From Enorma phocaeensis (GTDB lineage: Bacteria > Actinomycetota > Coriobacteriia > Coriobacteriales > Coriobacteriaceae), in the NCBI RefSeq assembly GCF_016901575.1, contig NZ_JACJKQ010000010.1:1-64000 (forward strand): a DNA stretch of 64,000 nt, read 5' to 3'. A program made the translations under genes and the position numbers. Positions within the stretch are counted from its first letter, which is position 1. The number at the start of each line of letters is the position of its first letter. Below are positions 18,637 to 29,585 of the stretch, piece after piece. The notes under the pieces are model-generated. The model was not told where the DNA came from, did no database searches, and saw only the letters and a list, made by a program, of their open reading frames with translations.

Positions 18637-20775
18637 TTATTGGACCTTCTCGGCGAAGTTGAGGTATTGCATGTCGGCGAGGTCTTCGACGGTGCCCTTG
18701 TAGAAGCTGTCGGCGTCGAGCGCCTGGGCCATGCCGTCGGCCCCACGGTAGCCGAGCGCGTTGATCGACGTCACGCTCGAGCGTGCAGTCAGGGTCGCCT
18801 TCTGCTGCTCGGAGAGCGGGGCGCCGATGAGGTGCATCATCTGGGCGCCGAGGGCGTTGGCTCCCAGCTCGTCCCAGGCGCTCACCTGGTCGTTGCCGGC
18901 AACGTCGTAGTTTGCCCACACGAAGTAGGTGGTCATGAACTCGCGCCACGAGTGGGTGAACTCGTCCTCGCCGGGATAGAAGGCGTCGTTGAGGTCCTGC
19001 GCCCCGTTGGGCTGGTGGTCGCCGAAGAACACGAGCACCACCGGGCGCCCGATGTTGCGCAGCTCGTTGACGAAGTACTCGAGGTCGCGGTCGGACGCCT
19101 GGACGCAGGCGAGGTAGGTGTTGAGCATGTTGAGGACTCCCGCGTCGGTGATGCCCTCGGGATAGATGTTCGGAAGGTCCTCCGCCGGCACGCTGCCCGC
19201 GTCGTAGCCGCCGTGGTTCTGCATGGTCACGTTGAAGATGAACTGGGGGTCGGGGTCTTCGCGCAGCATCTCGAGGATGCGGTCGTAGCAGGTGCGGTCG
19301 GTCGGGCCGTAGTGGTACCACTCGGCCTCGGGGAAGTCGTCGAGGGTGAGGAACTGGTCGAAGCCCATCTGGTCGTAGACGAGGTCGCGGTTCCAGTTGC
19401 TTCCCGGCTGGGGATGGATCGCGCAGGTCTCGTAGCCCAGCTCTCCAAACTGGCGTGCGAGGTTGTCGACCTGGCTGAACTCGTAGAGCTGGTAGGGGTA
19501 CTTGCCGGTGCCTACAAAGGCCATGGAGTTGCCCGTCAGGAATTCAAACTCGGTGTTGCAGGTGCCGCCTCCCACCACCGACGACATGAGGGTGCCGCGC
19601 TGGAGGGTGTCGGCGAGCGAGTTGTAGAAGGTCGGCCCGGTGTAGCCTGCCGCCTGCAGGCCCTCGTAGACCGACAGGTCAGAGAAGCTCTCGTTCATGA
19701 TCACGACCACGGCGGGCTTCATGGCGTCAAACTGGGCCTCGGCTTCGAGGCGCGCCGGGTTGAGCTCCTGGGCGGCGTCGTACTGCTCGGCATAGGACTG
19801 CTGCGTGCGCGCGGCGTCGTCTGGGTCATAGCCCTCGGGCATCTCGATGGGAAGGTCCTGCAGCACCGCGAGGAAGCAGGGGATGACGCCCTTCTGGGCA
19901 TAGGTGAGCTGCGGCATCCAGACGTCGTAGGTGAAGTCGAGCGCCTCTTCGAGGTCGACCGAGTTGAACGATCCCAGCGACAGCGCCGCGACGAGTGCGC
20001 CGGCGCACAGGTTTCCGGCGACGTTGGCCGCCAGAACGCGGCGGTCGCGCGAGAAGCCGGGATGGATGAAGGAAAGGACGGCGATCGCCACCGCCGCGAG
20101 CGCGAGCGCATGGACGATGCGAAGCGTGAGCTCGTAGGTATAGTTCGCGCTCACCGCCGCCGCGGTGCCGAGGGCGAGCAGGTCGCTCGGCAGGATGGCG
20201 GCGGACTTGAAGAGCAGCACGAAGTGCTGGCCGATTCCAAAGGCAAGGCAGGCGACGACGGCGATGGTGGGCAGGATGCCCGTGCGCTGCCCGATGAAAT
20301 AGAGCGCCAGCATGGCGATAAACACTACGACGACGGCAAAGCAGGCGAACAGCACGGGAATCTGCGCGGCGGTGTCGTTCCAGGAGCCCTCGAGCGCCGC
20401 GACGGAGAGCGCCGCCGCCAGCGCGAGCAGGACCACGTCGCGGCCCGCGCGCAACAGGTGGGAGGCGACGCCGGCAAGCTCGTCGATGCGCACAAACACG
20501 CGGCGGCGCAACAGGGTGGCGGCCCCGCAGCCGGCGACGACCACGGCGTACGCCGCGAAGTCCGCCGCGGTCACCTCGATCGAGACGAGCCCCATCGAGC
20601 ACCACGCGCCGAGAAACGCGAGGAGCGCCGCGAAGGGGAGGGGCCACAGGAACATGCCGGGCACGATGCCGCGCCCGGTCAATTTCGACCTGACCGCGAC
20701 GGCCGCGACAAGGGCGACGAGCGCCGCAAGGGCGATAAAGGGGATGGCGGCAAAGGTTGCAGGGGCGGCGTTCAT
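18637..20775 (-). CDS. LTA synthase-like membrane sulfatase-fold phosphotransferase
   Basis: The 712-residue protein has about five to seven N-terminal membrane spans (residues 1-265) and a large extracellular alkaline-phosphatase-superfamily domain. It starts around VVIMNESFSDL (metal-binding Glu) and includes GGGTCNTEFEFLTG, whose Thr is the expected catalytic nucleophile, and a FFGDHQP segment with metal ligands. This is the LtaS arrangement, which polymerises glycerol phosphate on a lipid anchor. In Coriobacteriia the product could be lipoteichoic acid or another phosphoglycolipid, which sequence alone does not settle. It heads the minus-strand gene group, divergent from uvrA. Confidence 0.88.
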   Translation of the reverse strand: MNAAPATFAAIPFIALAALVALVAAVAVRSKLTGRGIVPGMFLWPLPFAALLAFLGAWCSMGLVSIEVTAADFAAYAVVVAGCGAATLLRRRVFVRIDELAGVASHLLRAGRDVVLLALAAALSVAALEGSWNDTAAQIPVLFACFAVVVVFIAMLALYFIGQRTGILPTIAVVACLAFGIGQHFVLLFKSAAILPSDLLALGTAAAVSANYTYELTLRIVHALALAAVAIAVLSFIHPGFSRDRRVLAANVAGNLCAGALVAALSLGSFNSVDLEEALDFTYDVWMPQLTYAQKGVIPCFLAVLQDLPIEMPEGYDPDDAARTQQSYAEQYDAAQELNPARLEAEAQFDAMKPAVVVIMNESFSDLSVYEGLQAAGYTGPTFYNSLADTLQRGTLMSSVVGGGTCNTEFEFLTGNSMAFVGTGKYPYQLYEFSQVDNLARQFGELGYETCAIHPQPGSNWNRDLVYDQMGFDQFLTLDDFPEAEWYHYGPTDRTCYDRILEMLREDPDPQFIFNVTMQNHGGYDAGSVPAEDLPNIYPEGITDAGVLNMLNTYLACVQASDRDLEYFVNELRNIGRPVVLVFFGDHQPNGAQDLNDAFYPGEDEFTHSWREFMTTYFVWANYDVAGNDQVSAWDELGANALGAQMMHLIGAPLSEQQKATLTARSSVTSINALGYRGADGMAQALDADSFYKGTVEDLADMQYLNFAEKVQ

Positions 20776-20967
20776 AGGTACCCGGTTCTCATAGAGGGCA
20801 AGGGCGCCACGTCCTGGGTGCTAGGGCTTGTCGGTTCCTTACCGTGAGCTTACATATTTCATGCTCCAGCGTAGCACAAGGAGGCCCGCAAGAGTTCTCG
20901 TCGCCCCCGGGGGGCGTGTTGAGGCGCATCGAACAAGGCATGCAAAGTCCATGGCGGCGTTCATTTT

Positions 20968-20982
20968 TCGAACAGGTGTCCG
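20968..20982 (+). promoter_or_regulatory. Probable LexA (SOS) box upstream of uvrA
   Basis: CGAAC-AGGT-GTCCG matches the actinobacterial/Bacillus-type LexA palindrome CGAAC-N4-GTTCG except for one base. It lies 65 bp before the uvrA start in the divergent region, where an SOS operator is expected. No LexA gene is in the window. Confidence 0.6.
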
Positions 20983-21046
20983 CCTTCTGCGGACGCGTTG
21001 CGCTAGACTACGAGGTTGCGAGAATCTCGATCGTCAAGGAGCGTCT

Positions 21047-23914
<2,868 letters not shown>

Positions 23915-24127
23915 CCTGGTCGGCCTCCCGGTTGTCACGCCTTTGCCCGCGGCCCTCTGTGGCTGCATAAGTGGCGACCGCAGCAAGGTGGGCGCGGCGA
24001 CCGACCGGCTCACCTTGTGCCTCGCCCTCGTTGGTCGTGCGGTGGCATCGGCCCCCAATAGGGGCCCGCGCTGCCGCACCGGCCTCAAGTGGGATTTTCT
24101 ACTGCATTTTGGCCGCCCTAGGGGCAC

Positions 24128-24223
24128 TTGTATCGCAGAATGGACGGCAAGGTGCCTCCAGGAGGGGCTTCGCGTCCATTCTGCAGAACAAGTCCCTGGC
24201 GGGCGTCCATTCTGCAAAACAAG
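24128..24223. repeat. Three copies of a CGTCCATTCTGC repeat, one inverted
   Basis: GCAGAATGGACG occurs at about 24135-24146; its reverse complement CGTCCATTCTGC recurs at 24173-24184 and 24204-24215. The two direct copies extend to CTGCA[G/A]AACAAG. The inverted and direct copies can form a stem. Function unknown; an intergenic palindromic repeat is the simplest view. Confidence 0.7.
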
Positions 24224-24431
24224 TTGTCTCGGGTTCGCCGGGGTCATGGCACAAGGTGTTGCCCCTGGCCCGCCGGGGCCATGGCGCGAGGTTCGCTGAA
24301 TTACAGCCGCCGCCCGGGCCGTCCTTCCGACGGTCCGGGCGCCATCCACGTTGGCTCTCCGCCTCGGCGCAGGTCGGCGCCTTCGGTGGCGCCGCCGCGC
24401 ATCTCGTCGTTTTCGCTGCCCGGTCTCTCCT

Positions 24432-24484
24432 CAACATGCAACTTTTTACGTTTTGAAGCTGAAAACGTAAAAAGTTGCATGTTG
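24432..24484. repeat. Perfect 23-bp inverted repeat (AT-rich hairpin)
   Basis: Arms 24432-24454 and 24462-24484 are exactly complementary over 23 bp with a 7-nt loop (GAAGCTG). The arms are far more AT-rich than the surroundings and contain ACTTTTTACG. There is no T tract after either side, so it is not a classical terminator. Each strand contains ATGCAACTTTTTACG at the arm, a tiny MQLFTF open frame that is probably coincidental. Confidence 0.85.
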
Positions 24485-24679
24485 TATTTGGATCGGTGAC
24501 GTTCCGCCGTCCTTCCGACCGCTCGACCCATCGTCCCGTCATCTTGACAACCGTTCAATCCATCAATCAGCCGTCCTGACGTCCCGACAACAGTCCGGCT
24601 CACCGACCTATTGACCCGCCGGCCACCAGACCCGCCGTCCTGCCGCCCGCCCGGCGTCTCCGCCGCCCGACGCAATCGT

Positions 24680-25384
24680 CTAGGCCTGATAGGTCCCGCC
24701 GCAGCGGACGATGGACTCCCGCACGAGCACGTCCATGGCGTCGACGGTGCCCTCGGGCATGGTGCGATAGCGGTTGAGCACCGACAGCTCGGTGCAGGCA
24801 AGGATGATGCGGTCGCAGCGTGCATCCTCGAAGAACCCCAGGACGCGCTCGAGCTTGTCGAGCCGCGGAGTGCGCCCCGCCTTCACGTCGTCATAGATGA
24901 GCGACATGACGTCCGCCTGGCGCTCGGGCGAGGGGTTGACCGCCTCGATCCCCAGGCGCTCGCATTCGCGCGCGTATACGCCGGCCCCCACGGTGCCGTC
25001 GGTCCCCATGATGCCGATGCGCCGCACGGCAGGGTCCTGCGCGCAGGCGCGGACCGTCTCGCGGGGCATGTGGATGATGGGCACCTGCGTGAAGCTCTGA
25101 ATGGTGTCGTAGTAGTAGTGCGAGGTGTTGCACGGAATGGCGATGACGCGGGCGTCGCAGGCCTCGAGTCGCCTCACGCAGCCGCGCATGCATGAGAGAA
25201 TCGCATCGTGGTCGCCCGATTGGATGGAGGCGGTGCGGTCGGGCATCGAGGCGCACGACAGGATCACCATGTCCAGGTGTTCCTGGTCGGACGCGGCGCG
25301 CGTATGTTGAATGACCTGCTCGTAGAAATAGGCGGTGGCCTCGGGGCCCATGCCGCCGATTACGCCGAGTGTCTGTTTTTCCAT
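24680..25384 (-). CDS. Aspartate/glutamate racemase family protein
   Basis: The 234-residue protein has the family start GVIGGMGPEAT and the two catalytic cysteines expected of the cofactor-independent Asp/Glu racemases, in IPCNTSH and LACTELS. It would interconvert L- and D-aspartate (or glutamate) in the cytoplasm. I start at ATG 25384; 13 upstream in-frame residues are unconserved. It is divergent from ybaK, and the next genes are a D-aspartate-ligase-like enzyme and murJ, which suggests it supplies D-Asp for peptidoglycan (inference). It is distinct from MurI by its GMGPEAT motif. Confidence 0.85.
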   Translation of the reverse strand: MEKQTLGVIGGMGPEATAYFYEQVIQHTRAASDQEHLDMVILSCASMPDRTASIQSGDHDAILSCMRGCVRRLEACDARVIAIPCNTSHYYYDTIQSFTQVPIIHMPRETVRACAQDPAVRRIGIMGTDGTVGAGVYARECERLGIEAVNPSPERQADVMSLIYDDVKAGRTPRLDKLERVLGFFEDARCDRIILACTELSVLNRYRTMPEGTVDAMDVLVRESIVRCGGTYQA

Positions 25385-25489
25385 GCGGAATACTCCGTTC
25401 ACCGGGCGGTTGAGTACCATCAAATACTACCAGCAACGCATCTGGCGGCTGTGCCGAGGTTATGGAGAGCCAGCGAGGGGAGGGGCGTC

Positions 25490-25978
25490 ATGGGTGCCAA
25501 GGACGTCAAGAAGACCAACGCCATGCGCGAGCTCGAGCGCGCGGGCGTCGCCTATACCGAGCACGTCTACGAGGTTGACGAGGACGACCTGTCGGGCGTG
25601 CATGTCTGCGAGCAGCTCGGCGAGGACCCTTCGGCGGTATTCAAGACGCTCGTGTGCTCGACGGCTTCGGGCGGACATGCCGTCTGCTGCATCCCCGTGG
25701 CAGAGGAGCTCGACCTCAAGGCCGCGGCGCGCATTCTGGGCGAGAAGTCGCTTGCCATGGTGCATGTGCGCGACCTGGTGGGGCTCACGGGGTACATCCG
25801 CGGCGGATGCTCTCCCATAGGGATGAAAAAGCGGTTTCCCACGGTTGTCGATGAGACCTGCGTGCTGTTCGACACCGTCTGCGTCTCCGGCGGGCGCCGC
25901 GGCCTACAGGTGGAGCTGTCTCCGGATGACCTCGTGAAGGTGACCGGCGCCAAGGTTGCCGCCATCACGCGCGGCTGA
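25490..25978 (+). CDS. ybaK: YbaK-type aminoacyl-tRNA deacylase
   Basis: Proteins of this group hydrolyse Cys-tRNA(Pro) and related mischarged tRNAs. The 162-residue product has the YbaK/EbsC fold features: FKTLVC with the active-site Lys, a small-residue-rich middle, and the GYIRGGCSPIGMKK loop near residue 105. A GAGGGGAGGGG ribosome site precedes ATG 25490. EbsC, a relative, was named from Enterococcus surface mutants, but nothing here calls for that role. Confidence 0.92.
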   Translation: MGAKDVKKTNAMRELERAGVAYTEHVYEVDEDDLSGVHVCEQLGEDPSAVFKTLVCSTASGGHAVCCIPVAEELDLKAAARILGEKSLAMVHVRDLVGLTGYIRGGCSPIGMKKRFPTVVDETCVLFDTVCVSGGRRGLQVELSPDDLVKVTGAKVAAITRG

Positions 25979-26064
25979 GGTACGGGGCGACCGTCTCCGG
26001 GGTCGTTTGGCGCTGCGCGCTATCCTGTTTATGTGGCTTTTGGCGCAACGCGGCGCGCAGCCAC

Positions 26065-26070
26065 TACAAT
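26065..26070 (+). promoter_or_regulatory. Candidate -10 for the ATP-grasp/murJ/uvrC unit
   Basis: TACAAT lies about 70 nt before the ATP-grasp start. A TTGGCG 19 bp upstream is a weak -35. A GC-rich inverted repeat (CTGCGCGC/GCGCGCAG) surrounds the upstream region. Evidence is modest. Confidence 0.35.
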
Positions 26071-26141
26071 GCTGCCCTGTTATCATGCCAGCTCACGCGA
26101 GGCCGGGCATCCTCACGGCTCGCGTCACGACGAGAATCGAG

Positions 26142-27413
26142 ATGTCCATGCTGAGTGTCGCTCCCGATGAGCGCGACCTGCCGCGCCTGCTTCAGCCGGT
26201 GATCGTTGGATCGGATTTTAGCTGCTACGCCTTCGTGCGGTGCTTCCAGGAGGCCTACGGGGTGCGCTCCATCGTGCTGGGCTCCGCCGACGTGAAGTCG
26301 GTGTCGCGCAGCCGGTTTGTAGACTATCGCGTGGTGAGCGACCTCGACCAGGCGGACACCATGGTGCCCCTGCTCATGGATATGGGCGAGCGCCTTATCA
26401 ACGAGGGCAAGATCCCCTTCCTGGTGGGCTGCGGCGACCACTACGCGCGCCTCATCTCCGAGCACAAGGCCACCCTTCAGCAGCGCTTCCATGTGCCCTA
26501 TATCGACTTCGACCTGCTCGACGAGATCACCCAGAAGGAGAACTTCTACAAGATCTGCGACGAGGTGGGCATCCCGTATCCGCGGACGGTCTTTTTGGAC
26601 TGCGCCGACCCCGCGGCGACGGTGGACGATGGCGGTTTCGACTACCCGCTCATCGCCAAGCCGTCCAATTCGGCGGCCTATCACTACGCTGAGATTCCCA
26701 ACAAGAAGAAGGTGTTTCTGGTTCACGACCGCGACGAGCTCGCGAGTATCTTCGAGAGCTTGCAGGCATCGACCTACGACCGCTCGCTCATCGTGCAGGA
26801 GTTCGTGCCCGGAGACGACACGCAGATCCGCATCCTCTCGGCGTACACCGATGCCCAGGGGGATCCGGTCTTCATGTGCGGCGGCCGCGTGATCCTGGAG
26901 GACCATGCCCCCGGCGCCATCGGCAACCCCGCCATCATCATTCCCGAACGCAACCGCAAGGTGATGGAGGACGCCCTGTGCTTCATGCGCCACGTGGGCT
27001 ACCACGGGATGGCGAACTTCGACGTGAAGTTTGACGAGCGCGACGGGTCGTATCGCTTCTTCGAGATCAATACGCGCCCCGGCCGCAGCTCCGCGTTCGT
27101 GCGCCAGGCAGGCGTCAACTTCGCCAAGGTCATGGTCGACGACCTCGTGTTGGGCAAGTCCCAGGGCCGCCTCGATGCCGACGAGCCGTTTGTCTATACC
27201 ACGGTGCCGCCCTATGTGGTCCGTCGCTCTGTTGCCGACGAGGCGCTCCGCCGTCAGGTGCTCGACGCCTTCCGCGACGGCACCGCCGCCTTCCCGCTGT
27301 ATTGGAATCGCGACGGGGCCTCCCAGCACTTCTGGGCGAGCCTTACGTACTACCATCAGATATCGAAGTTCAAGAAATACGTGTGGGGGCCCGAGGCGAA
27401 GAACTACGCCTAA
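26142..27413 (+). CDS. ATP-grasp ligase, probable D-aspartate ligase-like
   Basis: The 423-residue protein has a preATP-grasp start (PVIVGSDFSCYAFVRCFQEAYG at residues about 19-40), a nucleotide-binding middle (YPLIAKPSNS), and late metal/phosphate residues FFEINTRPGRSS. The architecture and length are like AslFm of Enterococcus faecium, which adds beta-D-Asp to the side chain of the peptidoglycan stem. Genes on either side (an aspartate racemase and the lipid II flippase murJ) support a cell-wall role. Direct proof of D-Asp use is lacking; other carboxylate-amine ligases share this fold. ATG 26142 is preferred over 26148; the ribosome site (GAGAATCGAG) is weak. Confidence 0.75.
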   Translation: MSMLSVAPDERDLPRLLQPVIVGSDFSCYAFVRCFQEAYGVRSIVLGSADVKSVSRSRFVDYRVVSDLDQADTMVPLLMDMGERLINEGKIPFLVGCGDHYARLISEHKATLQQRFHVPYIDFDLLDEITQKENFYKICDEVGIPYPRTVFLDCADPAATVDDGGFDYPLIAKPSNSAAYHYAEIPNKKKVFLVHDRDELASIFESLQASTYDRSLIVQEFVPGDDTQIRILSAYTDAQGDPVFMCGGRVILEDHAPGAIGNPAIIIPERNRKVMEDALCFMRHVGYHGMANFDVKFDERDGSYRFFEINTRPGRSSAFVRQAGVNFAKVMVDDLVLGKSQGRLDADEPFVYTTVPPYVVRRSVADEALRRQVLDAFRDGTAAFPLYWNRDGASQHFWASLTYYHQISKFKKYVWGPEAKNYA

Positions 27414-27464
27414 TGCCCTGCATGGCGCGCCGTCGAGGCGCTGCGGCGAGGAAGGAGCGCAGAC

Positions 27465-29582
27465 ATGGACGTGGATGAGCGGCCCCAGGGATCGCACTTC
27501 GCGCCGCGCGCGAACAAGAAGGCCCCGCGCCCTGACGAGACCGCGGTGTTCGTCGCGGCAGCGCAGTCTTATCGGCATGCTGAGAGAAAGCCGCGTCCGG
27601 ACGAGACGAGCGTGTTTTTGGACGCCGCCCTGCGCGCAGGGCTGGCCAAGCAAGCGCAGGCGCCCGCATCCGCCGTCGGCCGCCACGCGGCGCCCGCGGA
27701 CGCGGCTCCTGTCCGGGGCGCCCATGCTGTCTCGGCGGGCGACGTCGCCGCGCCGGCAGACGGCGGCATGCATGTCGCCGCGGCAAGCGGCGCCGCCTCG
27801 CAGACCGGACGGCTCGGCGTGCTTGATGACGAGGGCGCGGCGAGCACGGGCAGGCTCGACGACGTCGTGCCTGCCGCTCCCACCGGCGCGCTGGCGGCCG
27901 AGCTCGACGCGCCCGAGGACGGGCGGGCCGCTGTTGCGGCGTCCTCGTCCGACGACGATTTCGACGGCGCCGGCGACTATGAGAGCGTCGGCCGCTCCGC
28001 CGGCCTCATGACCGGGCTCATCATCATCTCGCGTCTCACGGGATTTGCCCGCACCTGGGTGATGGGCATCGCCTTTGGCGTGTCGTTCCTCGCGTCATCC
28101 TACAACATCGCCAACAACCTGCCCAACATGCTGTACGAGCTCGTGGTGGGCGGCATGCTCGTGACCGCGTTCTTGCCGGTCTACATGGACGCGCGCCGCA
28201 ACGGCGGGCGCGAGGCCGCAAACGACTACGTAGGCAACCTGCTCTCGGTGCTGCTGGTGCTGCTGGGCGTGGTCTCGGTCCTTGCCGTGGTCTTTGCGCC
28301 GGCGATCATCTGGACCCAGTCGTTTATGAGCGACGGACAGGAGATGGACGTCGCCGTCTACTTCTTCAGGTTCTTTGCGCTGCAGATTCTGTTCTACGGG
28401 CTGGGCTCGGTGTTCTCCGGCGTGCTCAACGCGCATCGCGACTATTTCTGGAGCAACTTCGCCCCCGTGCTGAACAACGTGGTGGTCATCGCCGCGTTCG
28501 CGCTCTTCCCGGTGCTCGAGCCCATCAGCCAGCAGCTTGCGCTGACGGTGCTCGCCGTGGGCACCACGCTCGGCGTCTTCGTGCAGATGGCCTGCCAGAT
28601 TCCGGCGCTCGCCAAGCATGGCGTGCACCCGCGCATGCATATCAACCTGCGTGACCCGCTGCTCAAGAAGACGCTCGAGCTCGGCGTGCCCACGCTGCTC
28701 GCTACCCTGTGCACGCTCGTGACCGCCTCGGTGCAGAACTCTTCGGCGCTCGCGGTCCAGCCCGGAACCGGCGCGTCGGTGATCGCCTACGCGCGCCTGT
28801 GGTACACCTTGCCCTATGCGCTGCTCTCGGTCTCGCTCAATACGGCGCTCTATACCGAGCTCGCGCGTGATGCCACCCGGGGCGACGACGACGCGGTGCG
28901 CGCGGGCATGTCGCGCGGCATCGCCCAGCAGCTCTTCTTCTTGGTGCCCTTCGCGCTCTACCTCATGGTGTTCAGCTTCCCGCTCAACATGGTGTATTGC
29001 TCGGGCCGTTTCGACCTCGCGGGCGTCGAGCTGGTGAGCGAGTATCTGCGCTTCCTGGCGGTCTCGCTGCCGTTTTACGGCGTATGCATGCTCATGCAGA
29101 AGGGCTGTTCGGCGCTTCGCGACATGCGTCCCTACGCCCTGTTCATGCTGGCGGGCGCCGTCGCCGAGGTGGCCTGGTCGCTCGTTCTCGCGGTGGGCGC
29201 AGGCGGCGGCATGCCGTTCATCGCGCTTTCCATGACGGCGTCGTATGTTGTCTCCGACCTGGGGGCGCTCATCTGGATGCGTCGCCGCCTCCACGGGCTT
29301 CGCGTGCGCACCATTCTGCATGGCCTCGGTTTCGGCCTGCTGCTTGGCGGGCTTGGCGCGGCGGCGGGCGGCGGGGTGCTCGCCCTGCTCGAGGCCTTCG
29401 TGGGCCCGCTTGCCACGACCCTTGCCGACGGCACGACGCAGACCGCGGGCATGCTGCAGACCGTGGCGTATGTCGCCGCGGGCGGCATCGTCTCGCTGCT
29501 CGTGACGTTCGGCCCCGCCGTGGCGCTCAAGTTGCCCGAGGCGGATATGCTGCGCTCGCTCGCCCGTCGCGTGAGGCGGTAG
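27465..29582 (+). CDS. murJ: Lipid II flippase MurJ/MviN with long N-terminal extension
   Basis: MurJ moves lipid II across the membrane for peptidoglycan assembly. The 705-residue protein has a hydrophilic Ala/Asp-rich extension of about 177 residues, then the 14-helix MOP-family core beginning SAGLMTGLIIISRLTGFAR, with NLPNMLYELVVGGML typical of MurJ. The extension holds two similar segments, RPDETAVFVAAA (about 22-33) and RPDETSVFLDAA (about 44-55), which look like duplicated short linear motifs. Start ATG 27465 follows GGAAGGA. It lies 51 bp after the ligase gene and its stop is 3 bp before uvrC. Confidence 0.93.
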   Translation: MDVDERPQGSHFAPRANKKAPRPDETAVFVAAAQSYRHAERKPRPDETSVFLDAALRAGLAKQAQAPASAVGRHAAPADAAPVRGAHAVSAGDVAAPADGGMHVAAASGAASQTGRLGVLDDEGAASTGRLDDVVPAAPTGALAAELDAPEDGRAAVAASSSDDDFDGAGDYESVGRSAGLMTGLIIISRLTGFARTWVMGIAFGVSFLASSYNIANNLPNMLYELVVGGMLVTAFLPVYMDARRNGGREAANDYVGNLLSVLLVLLGVVSVLAVVFAPAIIWTQSFMSDGQEMDVAVYFFRFFALQILFYGLGSVFSGVLNAHRDYFWSNFAPVLNNVVVIAAFALFPVLEPISQQLALTVLAVGTTLGVFVQMACQIPALAKHGVHPRMHINLRDPLLKKTLELGVPTLLATLCTLVTASVQNSSALAVQPGTGASVIAYARLWYTLPYALLSVSLNTALYTELARDATRGDDDAVRAGMSRGIAQQLFFLVPFALYLMVFSFPLNMVYCSGRFDLAGVELVSEYLRFLAVSLPFYGVCMLMQKGCSALRDMRPYALFMLAGAVAEVAWSLVLAVGAGGGMPFIALSMTASYVVSDLGALIWMRRRLHGLRVRTILHGLGFGLLLGGLGAAAGGGVLALLEAFVGPLATTLADGTTQTAGMLQTVAYVAAGGIVSLLVTFGPAVALKLPEADMLRSLARRVRR

Positions 29583-29585
29583 GGG

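Larger units (their letters stand above)
23915..24679. other. Repeat-rich 765-bp gap between uvrA and the racemase gene
   Basis: No convincing gene is present. From the uvrA side there is an imperfect stem-loop with GGCCCCC/GGGGCCC core (24037-24080, possible uvrA terminator), then a GCAGAATGGACG word that recurs twice in inverted form (listed separately), two copies of a CCGGGG[T/C]CATGGC word (24239, 24271), a perfect 23-bp-stem hairpin, and a C-rich degenerate tract (24500-24660) in which CCGTCC and GAC[A/C] words recur irregularly. Confidence 0.6.

Noticed and set aside
24432-24484. Intrinsic terminator
   Set aside because: The stem is perfect but neither strand has a U tract after it, and it lies over 500 bp beyond the uvrA stop.
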